Below are positions 20,328 to 31,202 of a stretch of 50,271 nt of DNA, piece by piece; within the stretch, counting starts at the first letter, position 1; the number at the start of each line of letters is the position of its first letter. Source of the stretch: Apilactobacillus ozensis DSM 23829 = JCM 17196 (GTDB lineage: Bacteria > Bacillota > Bacilli > Lactobacillales > Lactobacillaceae); the NCBI RefSeq assembly GCF_001435995.1, contig NZ_AYYQ01000005.1, positions 1 through 50,271 on the forward strand, in the 5' to 3' direction. The notes under the pieces are model-generated. The model had not been told where the DNA came from, made no database searches, and saw only the letters and a list, made by a program, of their open reading frames with translations. Position numbers and translations under genes: made by a program.

Positions 20328-21851
20328 TTAGTCTTTATGCTTAATTGTAAAAGACTTGTTAGGGCGTTTTGAATTATTATTCTTGTTGTTTCTATGACTA
20401 TTATTGTGGCTATCACCATTGTTCTTAGAACGACGATCATTATGACGTCTGTTGCCACCGCCATTACCATAGCGTTTATGGAAACCGCCTCCACCGCGAC
20501 GTTTGTTTCTACCAAACTTATTGTGACCACCCTTGCGGTTTGGTAAAGGACGTTCAGGAGTTATGTGAACCTTAACTTGATTTCTAGTCATTTTACTTAA
20601 AAGTAATGCCACTAAATCTTTAGCATCATATTCTTCTAATAATTCATCAGCAGTCTTAGAAAATTTATCTACTGATAATTTTTTAAGTAGTGAGCTGATT
20701 TCTTTACTTGCTACAGAAAGTTGTCCACTAAGAGCTTCATCAGCCGAAGGTGGCTTAAGTGGCATCATTCTCACTTTAGTAAGTTTTTCAACATCTCTTA
20801 GATAGCTAATTTCATTAGGTTCAACAAAAGTCATTGAAACACCATGGTTTCCGGCTCTACCAGTACGACCAATACGGTGAACATAACTTTCAGAATCTTG
20901 AGGAATATCATAGTTGTATACGTGAGTAACTCCGGATACATCGATACCTCTAGCTGCGACATCAGTTGCAACTAAAACATCAATTTTTTCATTTTTAAAT
21001 TCACGTAAAATTTGAGAACGACGATTTTGAGTTAAATCACCATGTAAGCCTGCAGCAGAATAACCTCTTAAAAGAAGTCCCTTAGCTACTTCGTCTACAC
21101 GACGTTTAGTACGACAAAATACAATCGTTACCTTTGGTGCTTGAATATCAAAGAAACGAGTCATTACATCAAATTTTTCGAATTGTTTTACTTTAATGTA
21201 GTATTGATCAATTAAGTCAGTTGTAACTGCCTTAGCTTTGATAGTAATTTGTTGTGGGTCTTTCATGAACTGTACACCAACACGTTTAATTGGTTGAGGC
21301 ATAGTAGCTGAGAATAACAATGTTTGTCTTTCTTCAGGTACTTGTTTGATGATACTTTCAATATCATCCAAGAATCCCATATCTAACATGTCGTCAGCTT
21401 CATCTAAAACTAATGTTTTAACATGACCTAATTTTAAAGTACGACGGTTAATATGATCTAACAGTCTACCAGGAGTACCAACAACTACTCTTGGATGTCT
21501 TTTTAACGTGCTAATTTGTCTTCTAATGTCAGAACCACCGTATACGGCAGCAACATCGATACCCTTAAACTTACCAAACTTCTTGATTTCACCTTGAGTT
21601 TGAATGGCTAATTCACGAGTTGGTGAGATAATTAATGCTTGTACGTTAGGGTTGTCTAAATCGATGTTTTCAATGATTGGCAAACCAAAAGCTGCAGTCT
21701 TACCTGTACCAGTTTGGGCTTGTCCAATAACATCTTTACCCTTTAGGGTTAATGGAATGGTTTCCGCTTGGATTGGAGTAGCTTCCTTAAATCCCTTTTC
21801 TTCAATTGCTTTTAATAAATCTTCAGATAATCCTAATTCTCTAAACTTCAA
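20328..21851 (-). CDS. cshA: DEAD-box ATP-dependent RNA helicase CshA
   Basis: The main DEAD-box helicase of Firmicutes, linked to mRNA decay, ribosome assembly and cold adaptation. The 507-residue protein shows the Q motif (FKEATPIQAETIP), motif I AQTGTGKT, motif II DEAD, motif III SAT and motif VI HRIGRTGRAG. It ends in a basic Gly-, Asn-, Arg- and His-rich tail (from about residue 430) that should bind RNA non-specifically. The start is TTG, with AGGAGG eight bases upstream. A 162-base gap without a gene separates it from murF; such long leaders are common for cold-responsive helicases, but no element is recognised there. Confidence 0.95.
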   Translation of the reverse strand: MKFRELGLSEDLLKAIEEKGFKEATPIQAETIPLTLKGKDVIGQAQTGTGKTAAFGLPIIENIDLDNPNVQALIISPTRELAIQTQGEIKKFGKFKGIDVAAVYGGSDIRRQISTLKRHPRVVVGTPGRLLDHINRRTLKLGHVKTLVLDEADDMLDMGFLDDIESIIKQVPEERQTLLFSATMPQPIKRVGVQFMKDPQQITIKAKAVTTDLIDQYYIKVKQFEKFDVMTRFFDIQAPKVTIVFCRTKRRVDEVAKGLLLRGYSAAGLHGDLTQNRRSQILREFKNEKIDVLVATDVAARGIDVSGVTHVYNYDIPQDSESYVHRIGRTGRAGNHGVSMTFVEPNEISYLRDVEKLTKVRMMPLKPPSADEALSGQLSVASKEISSLLKKLSVDKFSKTADELLEEYDAKDLVALLLSKMTRNQVKVHITPERPLPNRKGGHNKFGRNKRRGGGGFHKRYGNGGGNRRHNDRRSKNNGDSHNNSHRNNKNNNSKRPNKSFTIKHKD

Positions 21852-22013
21852 ATATGTTTCCTCCTAAACGAAACATTTCTGAACAATACCATAACTAGCC
21901 TGAAAAAAATCCGTTTTCCAATAAAGCACTAGTTATTTGATTGAACAAAATCTATAATTGTAAAACACGTAACTAAAACATATTAAACCTTTTACTACAA
22001 ATAAGCAAATAAA

Positions 22014-23393
22014 CTATTTTTTATTCGTTAAATGGTTCAATACTTTTTCCAAATGAATTCCATGACTAGCTTTCAATAAAAGTTCATCATCTTTAGAAAC
22101 ATTTGCATCTAAATCATCATTTAAATCTTTTAACTGATTTTTATCATAATAAATTACCATACCATCTGGATACATTGGCTTTAGTCTATCATAAAGTAAT
22201 TTAATATCATTACCTATCAAGTAAACTTTATGAATTGATTTAACGTCAAAACTATCAGCTAAGGATTCATGCAATTCTTTAGATTTACTTCCTAATTCTA
22301 ACATATCACCTAAAACAACGATTTTATTTTTATTGGAATCATTTTCGGTAAATGCTTTTAAAACTTGCCTAACTGCGGTTGGGTTGGAGTTATAAACGTC
22401 ACTAAGGATTTTTTCCCCTTTATTTCCTTCAACCCATTCTGCTCGGTTTTCGGTAACTTGTAATTTATCTAAAGCTTGTTGCAAATTATTAGTTTGAATA
22501 TGATACAAATCACCTACGACTAGAGCTGCTAAGGCGTTGTTAACATTATAACTGCCTAACATGTTAATGTTAAACTGTGTATCTTCCCATTTGTTAGCCT
22601 GAAACTTAATAGATTGGTCAGAGTTGTCGATAGATTCAACATAGTAATCATTATCATGACCGTTACCAAAGGTGAATTTTCTAAAGTTCAAATTGCTAGC
22701 ACGTTCGCTTAATAAGGGTTCGTCACCATTATAGATAAAAGTTCCGTCAGCTTTTAAACCATGTGTAATCTCCATTTTAGCATCAGCAATTTTATCACGA
22801 GTACCAAAAAATTCAATATGAGCTTCACCTATCATCGTAATAACTGCAACATCCGGCTGAACTAAACGACTTAAGTAATCTAGTTGACCTGGACGATCCA
22901 TACCTATTTCAATTACTAACATTTCAGTGTTTGGTTCCATCGATAACACCGTAATTGGAACTCCAATTTCATTATTAAAATTGGCATGTGTCTTAGTAAC
23001 ATTAAATTGAGTTGATAAAATTGAAGCTATCATATCCTTAGTAGTAGTTTTACCATTACTTCCAGTTACTGCGATAACTCTAGGATTAATCTTAGTCAAG
23101 TAATATTTAGCCAACTCTTGCAAAGCATCTAGAGTATCATCAACTTGTAAAACTGGAAAGTCTAATGGTAAATGCTCATGATTGTTTTGCCATAAGGTTG
23201 CAACAGCACCATTTTTAATGGCGTCATTAATATAATCATGACCGTCATTATTATCCACCAATGGAACAAATAATGCTCCCGGCTTTAAATTACGACTATC
23301 AAACGCAACACTCGTAACTTCAATTTCTTGATATTTACTAACATCGCTTTTTGAGTCCACCGCTCGATTAATTTCAGCAAGTGACATTTTCAT
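22014..23393 (-). CDS. murF: UDP-MurNAc-tripeptide--D-Ala-D-Ala ligase
   Basis: MurF adds D-Ala-D-Ala to the peptidoglycan precursor with ATP. The 459-residue protein has the Mur ligase pattern: an N-terminal UDP-binding domain (VTSVAFDSR, then LFVP) and the ATP loop VTGSNGKTTTKD (about 109-120). Further along are HANFNNEIGVP, EIGMDRPGQ and a C-terminal domain with ILSDVYNSNP and LGDMLELG. It sits upstream of cshA and alr on the same strand, putting D-alanine supply and use close together. The start is ATG with AGGAG upstream. Confidence 0.96.
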   Translation of the reverse strand: MKMSLAEINRAVDSKSDVSKYQEIEVTSVAFDSRNLKPGALFVPLVDNNDGHDYINDAIKNGAVATLWQNNHEHLPLDFPVLQVDDTLDALQELAKYYLTKINPRVIAVTGSNGKTTTKDMIASILSTQFNVTKTHANFNNEIGVPITVLSMEPNTEMLVIEIGMDRPGQLDYLSRLVQPDVAVITMIGEAHIEFFGTRDKIADAKMEITHGLKADGTFIYNGDEPLLSERASNLNFRKFTFGNGHDNDYYVESIDNSDQSIKFQANKWEDTQFNINMLGSYNVNNALAALVVGDLYHIQTNNLQQALDKLQVTENRAEWVEGNKGEKILSDVYNSNPTAVRQVLKAFTENDSNKNKIVVLGDMLELGSKSKELHESLADSFDVKSIHKVYLIGNDIKLLYDRLKPMYPDGMVIYYDKNQLKDLNDDLDANVSKDDELLLKASHGIHLEKVLNHLTNKK

Positions 23394-23495
23394 AACAAAT
23401 AGAACTCCTAATTTTAAATATTTTATACAGTCAAATTATTAAATAATTATATCATGAAAAACGTAGTATTTTAAATCTGCGTATTTCTTGGAACT

Positions 23496-24281
23496 TTAGA
23501 AAAGATAGTTTAAGTCAATTGATTCAAACTGAACCGTTATGTTTAGCTTCCAAGTGGAATGATTAATATCATAATCCAAACTACCAATTTTAATAGCACT
23601 ATCATAAAAACTGTTAACATCATTCCAAGTATATTGATACTCTGATCTATCTTCTAAAAATAAAGGTATATGATAAATTCGATTTTTTTCACTAGCAAGA
23701 TCAAAAGCCACTAAAATTCCATCGTTACTTAGTTTAACCAATTTTAAAATAATATCATTTGGAACGTCTTTTACCACAAGCGGTCTAATAAATACGCGCT
23801 TACCGTTGTGGGTATAACGTAAATGACGTTTTAAACTAACATCTAGCACATGATTAAAATCAGAAAACTTACGGTAAAAAGTTTTTACTAAATTATGCCT
23901 AATATCCATGTATATATATCTGTTTTGTAACTTAGAAGAAAAAGGATAAAGCATTGGAACTTCCATATGTCCTAAGTAAAGCAGACTGGCAATTTCGCTA
24001 TCTAACATAGAATCTAAATCATCGGCACTCTTAAAGTCAATTATTTTTTTATTCGTTATTTGTTTATTAAGAAAAAAACTTCTTACAGCACTTTTACCTG
24101 TAATGGTACTAAAACGTGTATGACTATTAATACTATTGGCATTTTCTCGATCATCATTTAAAAGCAAAATATTGTCAGGCATTTCATCAATCCCGTTAAC
24201 AAAGTCAGCCGAATTAATACCATGAGAAATAACCATATTGCGCACAAGATTAGAATTAATATAAATAAAATTACCGCGCAT
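23496..24281 (-). CDS. hypothetical protein of unknown family
   Basis: I do not recognise this gene. It encodes a 261-residue, apparently soluble protein without signal peptide, membrane helices, cysteine clusters or a nucleotide-binding loop. It is rich in Asn, Asp, Ser and aromatic residues. The C-terminal third, with alternating hydrophobic residues (GRIYHIPLF-like and WKLNITVQF-like segments), looks beta-rich. It lies between srtA and murF on the same strand, with about 75 and 102 bases on either side, and has its own plausible ribosome site (AGAAAGAGTGG). A weak hairpin followed by T's (23457-23480, minus strand) follows its stop codon. The open frame and its normal codon use argue that it is a real gene. 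Confidence 0.75.
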   Translation of the reverse strand: MRGNFIYINSNLVRNMVISHGINSADFVNGIDEMPDNILLLNDDRENANSINSHTRFSTITGKSAVRSFFLNKQITNKKIIDFKSADDLDSMLDSEIASLLYLGHMEVPMLYPFSSKLQNRYIYMDIRHNLVKTFYRKFSDFNHVLDVSLKRHLRYTHNGKRVFIRPLVVKDVPNDIILKLVKLSNDGILVAFDLASEKNRIYHIPLFLEDRSEYQYTWNDVNSFYDSAIKIGSLDYDINHSTWKLNITVQFESIDLNYLF

Positions 24282-24356
24282 AATTTTCCACTCTTTCTCA
24301 AAATTTCACAACTATTATTTTACTACTATATTAAAATAATTTCTTAAAAAGATTAT

Positions 24357-25013
24357 TTATTGTGCATAAATTTTATCAATACTACTTTTAGAATATTCCG
24401 TAATATCCACTAAAGTACCTCTAATCATCAACCTACCCACACCGGTAGCATCACAAGTTATAAGTGTTACAATTTTATTTTTAGTATCATTTATAACTGA
24501 CAAATCAGTAGCTTTAATAAACTTTCTTTGATAAATACGATACTTATAAATTTTATTCATATCAGTTAAATAAACATATTGTCCAACTTTAGCTTTGTAA
24601 TAAAGTGGGCTAAATAAAACTTTTTTATCTTCCATGTGATGACCAGCTAATGGGAAATTGCCGATTCCCATTTTCTGATTATCACGCATAGTACCAGCAG
24701 CCAAAGCTAGCGTATTATTATCAACACCCTTGCCTATCGGTAAATCAATGCCAATTTTTGGAATAATAATTTTACCGATAACTTTAACATTAGATTGATT
24801 TAGTTTAGCTTTAACTACTCTTGGAAAGTCAACTGATTTAGCTTTTGAAAAATCAAAATTAGCTGGTTTGTTAATATTTTTTTGTACAACTGATTGGGTA
24901 ATAGTTGGGTGATAAGTTTTTGTTATTAAATTACTAATTTGGCTGTTAAAAATTAAAATTAAAGACAATACTACTATTAAAAATAATAGTGACACTTTTA
25001 AAATCTTTTTCAT
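24357..25013 (-). CDS. srtA: class A sortase
   Basis: A membrane transpeptidase that links LPXTG-bearing surface proteins to the cell wall. I start it at the ATG at 25013, after AGGTG, giving 218 residues; the frame is open nine codons further upstream. The protein has an N-terminal membrane anchor (about 7-25) and then the sortase barrel with catalytic His125 (LAGHHM) and Cys187 (TLITCD). A conserved arginine lies downstream (Arg194 or Arg198). No sorted substrate gene is in the window. It follows rpmE2 beyond a terminator. Confidence 0.93.
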   Translation of the reverse strand: MKKILKVSLLFLIVVLSLILIFNSQISNLITKTYHPTITQSVVQKNINKPANFDFSKAKSVDFPRVVKAKLNQSNVKVIGKIIIPKIGIDLPIGKGVDNNTLALAAGTMRDNQKMGIGNFPLAGHHMEDKKVLFSPLYYKAKVGQYVYLTDMNKIYKYRIYQRKFIKATDLSVINDTKNKIVTLITCDATGVGRLMIRGTLVDITEYSKSSIDKIYAQ

Positions 25014-25038
25014 ACAATCACCTACTAAATTTGGGTAC

Positions 25039-25074
25039 AAAAAAAGAATACCAAGTCGTAAAACATGATATTCT
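25039..25074 (-). terminator. rpmE2 terminator
   Basis: An 8-bp stem AGAATATC/GGTATTCT with one wobble pair is followed on the minus strand by seven T's, between the rpmE2 stop and the srtA start. Confidence 0.7.
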
Positions 25075-25082
25075 CACAAAAA

Positions 25083-25334
25083 TTATTTGTTTGTAAATCC
25101 ATATTTTTTGTTGAAACGGTCCACAGCACCATCGGCTTGTGTGAATTTTTCACGGCCAGTGTAGAATGGATGTGAATCTGATGAAATTTCAACACGTACT
25201 AATGGATAAGTATTACCGTCATCCATCTTGATAGTTTCGTCAGAGTTAACAGTTGAACCAGCCATAAATTTAAAGCCAGTACTTGAATCTTGAAATACTA
25301 CTTGATGGTATTCTGGATGAATTCCTTTTTTCAT
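25083..25334 (-). CDS. rpmE2: 50S ribosomal protein L31 type B
   Basis: An 83-residue ribosomal protein of the large subunit. It begins [20 protein letters not shown] and carries FKFMAGSTV and [11 protein letters not shown], all typical of L31. It has no cysteine at all, so it is the zinc-free (C-minus) type B form. In many bacteria that form is induced by zinc starvation, but where it is the only copy it is constitutive. The ribosome site AAAGGAGCG precedes the ATG. It lies between murA and srtA in an arrangement common to lactobacilli. Confidence 0.95.
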   Translation of the reverse strand: MKKGIHPEYHQVVFQDSSTGFKFMAGSTVNSDETIKMDDGNTYPLVRVEISSDSHPFYTGREKFTQADGAVDRFNKKYGFTNK

Positions 25335-25456
25335 AATTATATCGCTCCTTTGCCCTGAATCATTGGCTGAAACAGAGATTATCGATTAGTTAACTTAACT
25401 TAAGTAGTTTAACACTATTATAAAATTCTATCAATACCTATTAACAATTTAGTCTA

Positions 25457-26725
25457 TTACATATCATCATTCAGTAGCTCTACATCAGCATTTAATTCCG
25501 TTAATTTATCTACAATATTATCATATCCACGCAAAATATTATCGGCATTATAGATTGTAGTAGTTCCCTCTGCCATAATACCTGCAATAACTGCTGCAGC
25601 ACCCGCACGAATTTCTCCTGCAGATACTTCTTGACCAGTTAATTTATCAGTATGTTCAATGACAATTGAACCATTTCTATATTTAATATTAGCGCCCATT
25701 TTAGACAATTCAGGAATATGCTTAGTTCTTTCTGGATAAATGGTATCTGTAATAATACTACGACTATTGGCTTTTAATAATAATGGAGTTATCGGTTGTT
25801 GTAAATCAGTCGCAAAACCTGGATAAACCATTGTTTTAATTTCTGTGCCTTTAAAATGGTCACACTTTGGTACGAAAATACTGTCTTCGTTAACTTCTAA
25901 ATCGACACCCATTTCCAGTAACTTAGCAATAAATGATTCTAAGTGTTCTGGAATCACATTGTGTACTGTTACGCCATCACCACAAGCAGCTGCTAATGAT
26001 AAATAAGTACCTGCTTCAATCCGATCAGGTATTACAATATGTGTATTTTTAGCTTCTAATTTTTCAACACCTTCGATGCGAATAACATCAGTACCGGCAC
26101 CTCTAATTTTAGCTCCCATGTTGTTTAAAAAGGTTACGATATCAATAATTTCAGGCTCTTTAGCAGCGTTTCTAATAACTGTAGAACCTTTAACCTTAAC
26201 CGCTGCTAAAATAGCATTTATAGTTGCTCCTACTGAAACTAAATCTAAAAAGATTTGAGCACCATGTAAGCCGTTTTTACCAGCCTTTATATGAACCGTA
26301 CCGTTATTGTTAGTAACATCCGCTCCTAAAGCTTCAAACGCTTTGATATGCTGGTCAATTGGTCTAGGCCCAATATTATCTCCACCTGGAAAGCTAAGCG
26401 TAGCTTCACCAAATTTACCTAATAAAGCCCCCATAAAGTAATAAGAAGCTCTTAAACTTTTAATCGCCTTACTAGGCAAAATATTTTCAACAATATTAGT
26501 CGGATCAATCGTCAACATTCCATCAGCAAACTCAGAACGCACATTCATCGATTTTAAAATTAACATTAAATTGTGAACATCTAATATATCTGGAACCATA
26601 TTCAATTGTACTGGGGTATCAGCTAAAATAGCAGCAGGGATTAGTGCTACCGTGCTATTTTTTGCGCCACCAATTGTAACATCCCCTGATAAACAAGTAC
26701 CCCCGTGAATTATCATTTTAGTCAT
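25457..26725 (-). CDS. murA: UDP-GlcNAc 1-carboxyvinyltransferase with Asp at the catalytic Cys position
   Basis: MurA transfers enolpyruvate from PEP to UDP-GlcNAc, the first committed step of peptidoglycan synthesis. The 422-residue protein has [11 protein letters not shown] near the N-terminus with the conserved Lys-Asn, an arginine-bearing RASYYFMG segment, and [15 protein letters not shown]. In that last motif the family normally has PGGC; here codon 26380-26378 is GAT, so residue 116 is Asp in place of the fosfomycin-reactive Cys. I start at ATG 26725 because GAGGAA lies nine bases upstream. The gene follows pyrG. Firmicutes often have two MurA paralogues, so this may be the second one. 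Confidence 0.93.
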   Translation of the reverse strand: MTKMIIHGGTCLSGDVTIGGAKNSTVALIPAAILADTPVQLNMVPDILDVHNLMLILKSMNVRSEFADGMLTIDPTNIVENILPSKAIKSLRASYYFMGALLGKFGEATLSFPGGDNIGPRPIDQHIKAFEALGADVTNNNGTVHIKAGKNGLHGAQIFLDLVSVGATINAILAAVKVKGSTVIRNAAKEPEIIDIVTFLNNMGAKIRGAGTDVIRIEGVEKLEAKNTHIVIPDRIEAGTYLSLAAACGDGVTVHNVIPEHLESFIAKLLEMGVDLEVNEDSIFVPKCDHFKGTEIKTMVYPGFATDLQQPITPLLLKANSRSIITDTIYPERTKHIPELSKMGANIKYRNGSIVIEHTDKLTGQEVSAGEIRAGAAAVIAGIMAEGTTTIYNADNILRGYDNIVDKLTELNADVELLNDDM

Positions 26726-26833
26726 GCTCAAATTCCTCACTTATGTTTTTACCAAAATATAGCAAACATTATAATCATAAATAAATAATGGCTAAAATAC
26801 AATAGTTTATAGTAAATTCATAAAAATGTAATA

Positions 26834-26866
26834 AAAAAATCGTAAAACAAATTTACGATTTTTTAG
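26834..26866 (-). terminator. pyrG terminator
   Basis: A perfect 13-bp stem AAAAAATCGTAAA/TTTACGATTTTTT with a 5-base loop, directly after the pyrG stop codon. It separates pyrG from murA. Confidence 0.85.
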
Positions 26867-26871
26867 AATTA

Positions 26872-28479
<1,608 letters not shown>

Positions 28480-28535
28480 TTATATAACTCCTCATAAAAT
28501 TTATTTAGGGTAGAATATTTTTAAATCAAAAATAT

Positions 28536-28620
28536 AAAAACTCCCTATTCATCGAGAATAGGGAGCCAATGATTAATTTTTTCGATCAATTGTCCTCACA
28601 AATTAAATTGTGAAGCGCCC
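28536..28620 (-). promoter_or_regulatory. pyrG leader attenuator (CTP-sensing, reiterative initiation type)
   Basis: The predicted transcript starts GGGCGC at 28620. About 50 bases later a terminator follows: a 10-bp stem CTCCCTATTC/GAATAGGGAG (28541-28565) with a 5-base loop and a T-tract at 28540-28536. In Bacillus pyrG, transcription starts GGGC; when CTP is low, extra G residues are added before the C. The poly-G 5' end then pairs with the pyrimidine-rich terminator arm and prevents termination. Here the same elements are present: GGGC at the start and GGCUCCC at the base of the terminator arm. The mechanism is established in Bacillus and inferred here. Confidence 0.8.
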
Positions 28621-28627
28621 AAAGAAT

Positions 28628-28656
28628 ATAATACATAATTAAAAATAATTCGTCAA
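28628..28656 (-). promoter_or_regulatory. pyrG promoter
   Basis: Minus-strand TTGACG (28656-28651), exactly 17 bases, then TATTAT (28633-28628), followed seven bases later by the GGGC predicted to be the transcript start. The promoter lies in the gap between rpoE and pyrG. Confidence 0.85.
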
Positions 28657-28672
28657 GATTTTTTATGATATT

Positions 28673-29221
28673 TTATTCATCGTCATCGCTGTTTAATTCT
28701 GATAAGTCGCCTTCAATACCATCGGGTAGTTCAGAGTCGTCATCATTAATATCATCTAAATCTTTATCATATTTATTATCAACATCGTCATCAATGTCTG
28801 TATCTTCAAAATCATCATCTTGATCTTCAGGATCATCGTCATCGTAATCAATAACGTCATCATCATCTGAAGCATCTGCCAAGAATGCGTTAACTTTACG
28901 TCTTTTTTTAGTTCTAGGACGATCAATATCTTCATCTTCTGGGTGAACAGTAGCTTCATCGATAGATTCATAAGGGTACCAAGTTCTTAGTCCCCAGAGA
29001 TTATCACCTAAAGAAATAAAGCTACCGTCGACGTTCATATCAGTATAAAACTGAACCAATCTTTTACGAATTTCTTCGTCAGAATCGCCAAGATATTGTT
29101 GGATTTCGTTTGCTATATCAGCAAATGCCATAACGTCACCACGTTCCTCAAGAATAGCATGAGCAACTTCAACCATGGATAATTCTTTTTTATCTTTACC
29201 TTCCAAGGATTTTAATTTCAA
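28673..29221 (-). CDS. rpoE: RNA polymerase delta subunit
   Basis: The delta subunit is a Gram-positive accessory RNA polymerase subunit that helps recycling and promoter selectivity. The 182-residue protein has the N-terminal HARE-HTH domain (about 10-85; MVEVAHAILEERGDVMAFAD and LWGLRTWYPYE). The acidic tail is made almost only of Asp, Glu, Asn and Ser and is unstructured in the family. The start is TTG with AAAGGA upstream. It precedes pyrG as in Bacillus, but pyrG has its own promoter. Confidence 0.94.
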   Translation of the reverse strand: MKLKSLEGKDKKELSMVEVAHAILEERGDVMAFADIANEIQQYLGDSDEEIRKRLVQFYTDMNVDGSFISLGDNLWGLRTWYPYESIDEATVHPEDEDIDRPRTKKRRKVNAFLADASDDDDVIDYDDDDPEDQDDDFEDTDIDDDVDNKYDKDLDDINDDDSELPDGIEGDLSELNSDDDE

Positions 29222-29265
29222 ATTGGTACACGTCCTTTCACAAATCTAATAAATATAATACTCGC

Positions 29266-29694
29266 TTAGACCGCAAATTGCAATCTAATCTTATAACGAC
29301 CTAGTATATCATGATGGTCAGATATTATATAGTCAATCGATAAACTTCCTTTTTCACTTTCATCTTTAAATTCTAAATGCGACGTAAATACTTTAATATC
29401 TATTTTCCCATAAGGTGTCAAATATTTAGTTGGAATAACTTGGCCTTGATTAAAAAACAACTTAGTATGCGTTCCTGCAGCTTTACGTGTTAACTGAATA
29501 GCTTCACTATTACGTGGAATTTTAATCGTTACGGGAACTGATGCGTTATTATTTTCATTATATCTAATATACAAAGCGTCATTAATCTCAACGATACTAC
29601 CATTTACTTCAAATTCAAAGGTGTTGCTTTCACTATTTTGTTCAATTTGTGTACTCAAGTTAATTTTAATTTGTTGGTTTCTAGAACGGTGCAT
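29266..29694 (-). CDS. DUF1934 beta-barrel protein (YwiB family)
   Basis: A 142-residue protein without membrane segments, of the calycin-like DUF1934 family exemplified by Bacillus YwiB. Alternating hydrophobic strands and the KAAGTHTKLFFNQGQ, TPYGKIDIKVFT and GSLSIDYII segments are what I recognise. Its function is unknown. In Bacillus ywiB lies before argS; here rpoE follows directly and no argS is present. The ribosome site is AAGGG. The upstream gap of about 146 bases to the divergent HD gene should hold both promoters. Confidence 0.75.
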   Translation of the reverse strand: MHRSRNQQIKINLSTQIEQNSESNTFEFEVNGSIVEINDALYIRYNENNNASVPVTIKIPRNSEAIQLTRKAAGTHTKLFFNQGQVIPTKYLTPYGKIDIKVFTSHLEFKDESEKGSLSIDYIISDHHDILGRYKIRLQFAV

Positions 29695-29840
29695 TAATAC
29701 CCTTCTTTCACATCAATAGTCTACTTAATTATAAGCTTAGTCCATTCTATATGCATTAATTTTAGTAGTCAATACAACGTTTTACATATAAATTTTGTTA
29801 TAATGTTATGTAAAATAATATATCTTAAGGAGGTATTTGT

Positions 29841-31202
29841 TTGGCATATAAAGACCGATTGCTACCTCGTGAAAAAGTTTTTAGAGACCCCGTGCATAAT
29901 TACATATTCGTTCAACATCATGTAATTCTAGACTTAATTAATACTCCGGAATTTCAAAGATTAAGACGAGTAAAGCAATTGGGGCCCACCTCATACACTT
30001 TTCATGGTGCTGAGCATTCTAGATTTTCACATTGTTTAGGTGTTTATGAAATAACACGCCGCATATGTGATATTTTCCAAAGAAACTTTCCTAGTAAACA
30101 AAATAATGATGGATTATGGGATGATTCTCAACGATTAGTTGCACTATGTGCAGCTTTACTGCATGACTTAGGACATGGTCCCTACTCGCATACCTTTGAA
30201 CATATTTTTCATACAAACCACGAAGATATTACACGTCGAATTATTACTTCACCTAACACTAACGTTAATCGAGTGTTAAAAACAGTTAGTGCAGATTTTC
30301 CAGAAAAAGTAGCGAGCGTCATCAATCATACTTATCCTAATCCACAAGTTGTACAAATGATTTCTAGTCAATGTGATGCTGACCGTATGGATTATTTATT
30401 AAGGGATGCATATTATACTGGTGCTCAATATGGGACTTTTGACTTAACAAGAATTTTAAGAGTTATGCGTCCCTATGACGGTGGAATTTGTTTTGATATA
30501 TCTGGTATGCACGCGGTTGAAGACTACATAATTAGTAGGCTTCAAATGTATATGCAAGTTTATTTTCATCCCGTTTCAAGATCGATGGAAGTAATTTTAA
30601 GTCATTTATTATTACGCGCAAAAGAACTGTCAAGCAAGCTGCCAACCGATTCACCTAGTACTCCTTATATGTTGATGCCATTCTTTAATCATCATTTTGA
30701 TTTAAAAGACTATCTGAAATTAGATGACGGCGTTTTAAATACTTATTTCTTACAATGGTGTGATAATCAAGATGCTATCTTATCTGATTTGGCTCATCGC
30801 TTTTTAGATCGTAGGCCTTTTAAATCCACTAAATATAATGGACAAAATAAATATTTAATTAAATCTATGAAAGAAATCATTAAAAAAGTTGGCTATGATG
30901 TAAAATATTATACTGCCACGAATAACAGTTTTGATTTACCATATGATGCATATGATCCAAAAAAGAAGCATCACACTACTCAAATTGAATTAAGACAAAA
31001 AGATGGTTCTCTAGTCGAATTATCGACTATCTCACCTTTAGTAAAAGCCGTTACTGGAAAACAATTAGGTGATGAACGCTTCTTCTTCCCTAAAGAATTA
31101 TTGAGTACTGATAACAATATTGAAATTTTCCAACCCTACTACGAAAAATTTCAAAGCTTTATTAAAAATGACCATATAATTAATCAAAAAGGAGAACGAT
31201 AA
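29841..31202 (+). CDS. HD-domain phosphohydrolase (YwfO/dNTPase-like)
   Basis: A 453-residue metal-dependent phosphohydrolase. It has the HD signature: HSRFSHCLGVYE near residues 59-70, LLHDLGHGPYSHTFEH near 110-125, and a later DADRMDYLLRD. This layout matches the YwfO family; an Enterococcus member is a dNTP triphosphohydrolase, so a role in dNTP control is plausible but not proven. The start is TTG with AAGGAGGT six bases upstream. Its stop overlaps the start of the next gene by one base (TAATG), so the two are translationally coupled. A TATAAT at 29799-29804 is a likely -10. Confidence 0.88.
   Translation: MAYKDRLLPREKVFRDPVHNYIFVQHHVILDLINTPEFQRLRRVKQLGPTSYTFHGAEHSRFSHCLGVYEITRRICDIFQRNFPSKQNNDGLWDDSQRLVALCAALLHDLGHGPYSHTFEHIFHTNHEDITRRIITSPNTNVNRVLKTVSADFPEKVASVINHTYPNPQVVQMISSQCDADRMDYLLRDAYYTGAQYGTFDLTRILRVMRPYDGGICFDISGMHAVEDYIISRLQMYMQVYFHPVSRSMEVILSHLLLRAKELSSKLPTDSPSTPYMLMPFFNHHFDLKDYLKLDDGVLNTYFLQWCDNQDAILSDLAHRFLDRRPFKSTKYNGQNKYLIKSMKEIIKKVGYDVKYYTATNNSFDLPYDAYDPKKKHHTTQIELRQKDGSLVELSTISPLVKAVTGKQLGDERFFFPKELLSTDNNIEIFQPYYEKFQSFIKNDHIINQKGER

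Noticed and set aside
20324-20530. Second minus-strand frame over the cshA tail
   Set aside because: It arises from the repetitive Gly-, Asn- and Arg-rich codons of the helicase tail in another frame and has no family resemblance.
21852-22013. 162-base gap between murF and cshA examined for a cold-shock element or small gene
   Set aside because: It holds AT-rich sequence with no open frame of note and no promoter or hairpin strong enough to report.
25335-25456. Possible L31 autoregulatory leader upstream of rpmE2
   Set aside because: Such leaders exist in Firmicutes, but I could not fold a convincing match by eye and see no clear zinc-repressor site.
28756-28971. Second minus-strand frame over the acidic tail of rpoE
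   Set aside because: It results from the repeated GAT/GAC-type codons in a shifted frame; the tail is known low-complexity sequence, not a separate gene.
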